Shown: one piece after another, positions 40,869-41,162 of the stretch | Numbering within the stretch: position 1 is the stretch's first letter | Layout: the number at the start of each line of letters is the position of its first letter | Source of the DNA: Gammaproteobacteria bacterium | GTDB taxonomy: Bacteria > Pseudomonadota > Gammaproteobacteria > Steroidobacterales > Steroidobacteraceae | Assembly: GCA_003134045.1 (NCBI GenBank) | Contig: PLAH01000030.1 | Coordinates: 15,101-56,262 of the forward strand | Reading direction: 5' to 3' | DNA: 41,162 bases | The notes under the pieces: model-generated | The model's database searches: none | Told to the model about the DNA's origin: nothing | What the model saw: the letters and a program-made list of their open reading frames with translations, nothing else | Program-made: the position numbers and the translations under genes

Positions 40869-41162
40869 TCAGGTTTGATAGTCCACAACACGTCTCTCGA
40901 TCCGCAGGGGCCCAATCAGTCTCCGCAACTCATCGTGCAGCGGATGGACTTCGTAGCCTTTCAACGCAGGCCAGCTCTCAAACTCGCTATACAACAGCAG
41001 ATCTGCCGCGTCCGGTACGCCGGCGCGATTTACCCCCAGCTCCAGTCGCAACAAACCGGGCACCGACGCCCGCATCGCCGCCACATTCCGTTCCAACTGC
41101 TCGGCGATAGCCAGCCAACTCGCACGCTTCGCCTCATCGTGCAGCCGCCACATGACGACGTG
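40869..41162 (-). CDS. Dabb (stress-responsive alpha/beta-barrel) domain protein, 5' partial
   Basis: About 97 residues are visible. The frame is open to the window edge and reads HVVMWRLHDEAKR at its start, the opening strand of Dabb proteins (usually I-HVVxWKxK), so the true start lies just outside. Later PGLLRLELGVNR and ADLLLYSEFESWPALKGYEVHPLHDELR complete the ferredoxin-like fold. Dabb proteins often serve in aromatic or polyketide metabolism or stress; the role here is unknown. The last residues, ERRVVDY, match the family's end. Confidence 0.82.
   Translation of the reverse strand, partial: HVVMWRLHDEAKRASWLAIAEQLERNVAAMRASVPGLLRLELGVNRAGVPDAADLLLYSEFESWPALKGYEVHPLHDELRRLIGPLRIERRVVDYQT

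Overview
The window is high-GC bacterial DNA that looks gammaproteobacterial. The tadA-mltF pair, the S46 dipeptidyl-peptidase, the ExbB protein with DUF2341 and LamG-like domains, and the abundance of catabolic oxidoreductases would suit the Steroidobacter/Nevskia/Xanthomonas side of the class. That placement is inference from gene content; no rRNA is present.

Positions 1-25 kb are an accessory region full of scars. Intact genes (AhpD-like protein, peroxiredoxin, Fic protein, class-3-type aldehyde dehydrogenase, ketopantoate-reductase-like protein, VOC protein, nitroreductase, LysR/NmrA pair, HigBA toxin-antitoxin, diguanylate cyclase, an ExbB-ExbD-TonB operon, SMP-30 protein, O-methyltransferase) alternate with at least a dozen gene fragments. 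The fragments come from DsbA-like, methyltransferase, HsdM, IS66 transposase, serine hydrolase, SDR, AAA ATPase, amidohydrolase, YafY/WYL regulator, enoyl-CoA hydratase, OmpR-type regulator, VapC, Crp/Fnr, NmrA and FAD/NAD-binding genes. Several are joined exactly end to end, and three joins are in frame (AraC sensor-SDR, HsdM-IS66 TnpC, NmrA-FAD protein). Five same-strand copies of a repeat occur here (about 185, 4941, 14105, 14303 and 15480). Each carries two CTATCG-like hexamers followed by two TGACGGT heptamers exactly 12 bp apart. They bracket the 0.4-4.9 kb cargo and the HigBA module, and look like remnants of integrase-bound attachment regions.

Positions 25-33.8 kb look like stable chromosome: an Old-Yellow-Enzyme-type FeS flavoprotein, a YceI protein, an S46 peptidase, an MFS exporter, tadA, mltF and tRNA-Ser(CGA). 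A 19-bp copy of the tRNA 3' end recurs 125 bp downstream, as left by site-specific integration.

Positions 34-41 kb hold a hydroxyquinol (1,2,4-trihydroxybenzene) lower pathway on the minus strand: aldehyde dehydrogenase, maleylacetate reductase, hydroxyquinol 1,2-dioxygenase and the two 3-oxoadipate CoA-transferase subunits. The genes are tightly overlapped and face a divergent LysR regulator. The dioxygenase opens the ring to maleylacetate, the reductase makes 3-oxoadipate, and the transferase activates it to the CoA ester. The ring hydroxylase and the thiolase are not in the window. A small membrane protein and a truncated Dabb-domain protein end the window.
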